A stretch of DNA of 5,583 bases, taken from NCBI GenBank assembly GCA_017456685.1, contig JAFTIV010000151.1:1-5583 (forward strand). Reading direction: 5' to 3'. The notes below the pieces were generated by a model, which saw nothing but the letters and a program-made list of their open reading frames with translations, had not been told where the DNA came from and searched no databases. Below are positions 5,364 through 5,583 of this stretch, piece after piece (the stretch's first letter is position 1; each line of letters starts with the position of its first letter). The translations under genes and the position numbers were made by a program. This stretch comes from Clostridia bacterium (GTDB lineage Bacteria; Bacillota; Clostridia; Oscillospirales; CAG-272).

Positions 5364-5583
5364 AGAGACTGCTGCAACAAGCACAGAACAAAAACAGACT
5401 CACCCTTACACAAGGCTATGTCATATAGCTATTAAATCAATGTGTAAAAGAGAAGGCTTGCGATTTTCGTAAGTCTTCTCCGTTTTTATGTCTGTTTTTT
5501 AGACGCGACCTCGCACTCTACCGTACGAAGTACGCCGACGCGTACGAGCTCTCATCTTCTGCACTCGCTTCGCTATCCCCTTA
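5362..5583 (+). repeat. 220-bp structured repeat element, copy 2 (reaches window edge)
   Basis: A direct tandem copy, offset by exactly 220 bases. From 5371 to 5583 it matches 5151-5363 with four substitutions: three clustered at 5442, 5444 and 5445 and one at 5464. Its left end (TAAGAGACT) is diverged from TAAGGGGAT of copy 1, while the right end CCCCTTA is intact. The junction between copies reads CCCC-TTAA-GAGA (TTAA at 5361-5364). The window stops at the base equivalent to the end of copy 1, so a further copy may follow outside. Confidence 0.9.
5450..5487 (+). terminator. Terminator-like hairpin in repeat copy 2
   Basis: This is the counterpart of the hairpin in copy 1. All stem bases are identical; the one difference (T at 5464 for A at 5244) falls in the loop. 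It is followed by the same T5 tract (5483-5487) and would act as a second, backup stop for read-through from the surface protein gene. Confidence 0.65.

Noticed and set aside
5142..5583. CRISPR array
   Set aside because: The repeated unit is 220 bp and contiguous, without short repeats separated by unique spacers, and no cas gene is present.

Overview
The window reads as chromosomal DNA from a low-to-moderate GC Gram-positive anaerobe, most likely an uncultured member of the Clostridia. The reasons are four promoters matching the vegetative sigma consensus, strong AGGAG-type ribosome binding sites, a SHOCT-domain protein, and a large secreted wall or membrane protein of the repeat-rich type common in gut Clostridia. 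This placement is inference from style; there is no rRNA or other marker beyond a fragment of alaS.

Layout: (1) 1-272, minus strand: the first 90 codons of alaS (alanyl-tRNA synthetase), cut by the window edge. (2) 273-510: a divergent promoter region serving alaS leftward and a membrane protein gene rightward, with an AT-rich inverted repeat between the two -35 boxes. (3) 511-1080, plus strand: a 189-residue multi-pass membrane protein, tentatively HdeD/DUF308-like. (4) 1114-1142: a perfect palindrome flanked by A and T tracts, a bidirectional terminator between convergent genes. (5) 1166-1708, minus strand: a 180-residue protein with a bacterial PH-like domain and a C-terminal SHOCT motif. 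(6) 1709-2002: a second divergent promoter region carrying a 19-nt motif that matches the first one at 17 of 19 positions. (7) 2003-5140, plus strand: a 1045-residue surface protein with signal peptide, InlB-type repeat, beta-helix-like region, BspA-like leucine-rich region, eight His/Cys repeat units and a C-terminal membrane anchor. (8) 5141-5583: no gene, but two nearly identical tandem copies of a 220-bp non-coding element with structured internal hairpins and short terminal inverted repeats.

Each of the four genes has its own promoter, so no operon is visible. Nothing ties the genes into one pathway: alaS is housekeeping, the two small proteins look like envelope or membrane-associated accessory proteins, and the large protein is a surface molecule of unknown ligand. 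The points most worth following up are the 220-bp element and the regular His-Cys repeat architecture of the surface protein.
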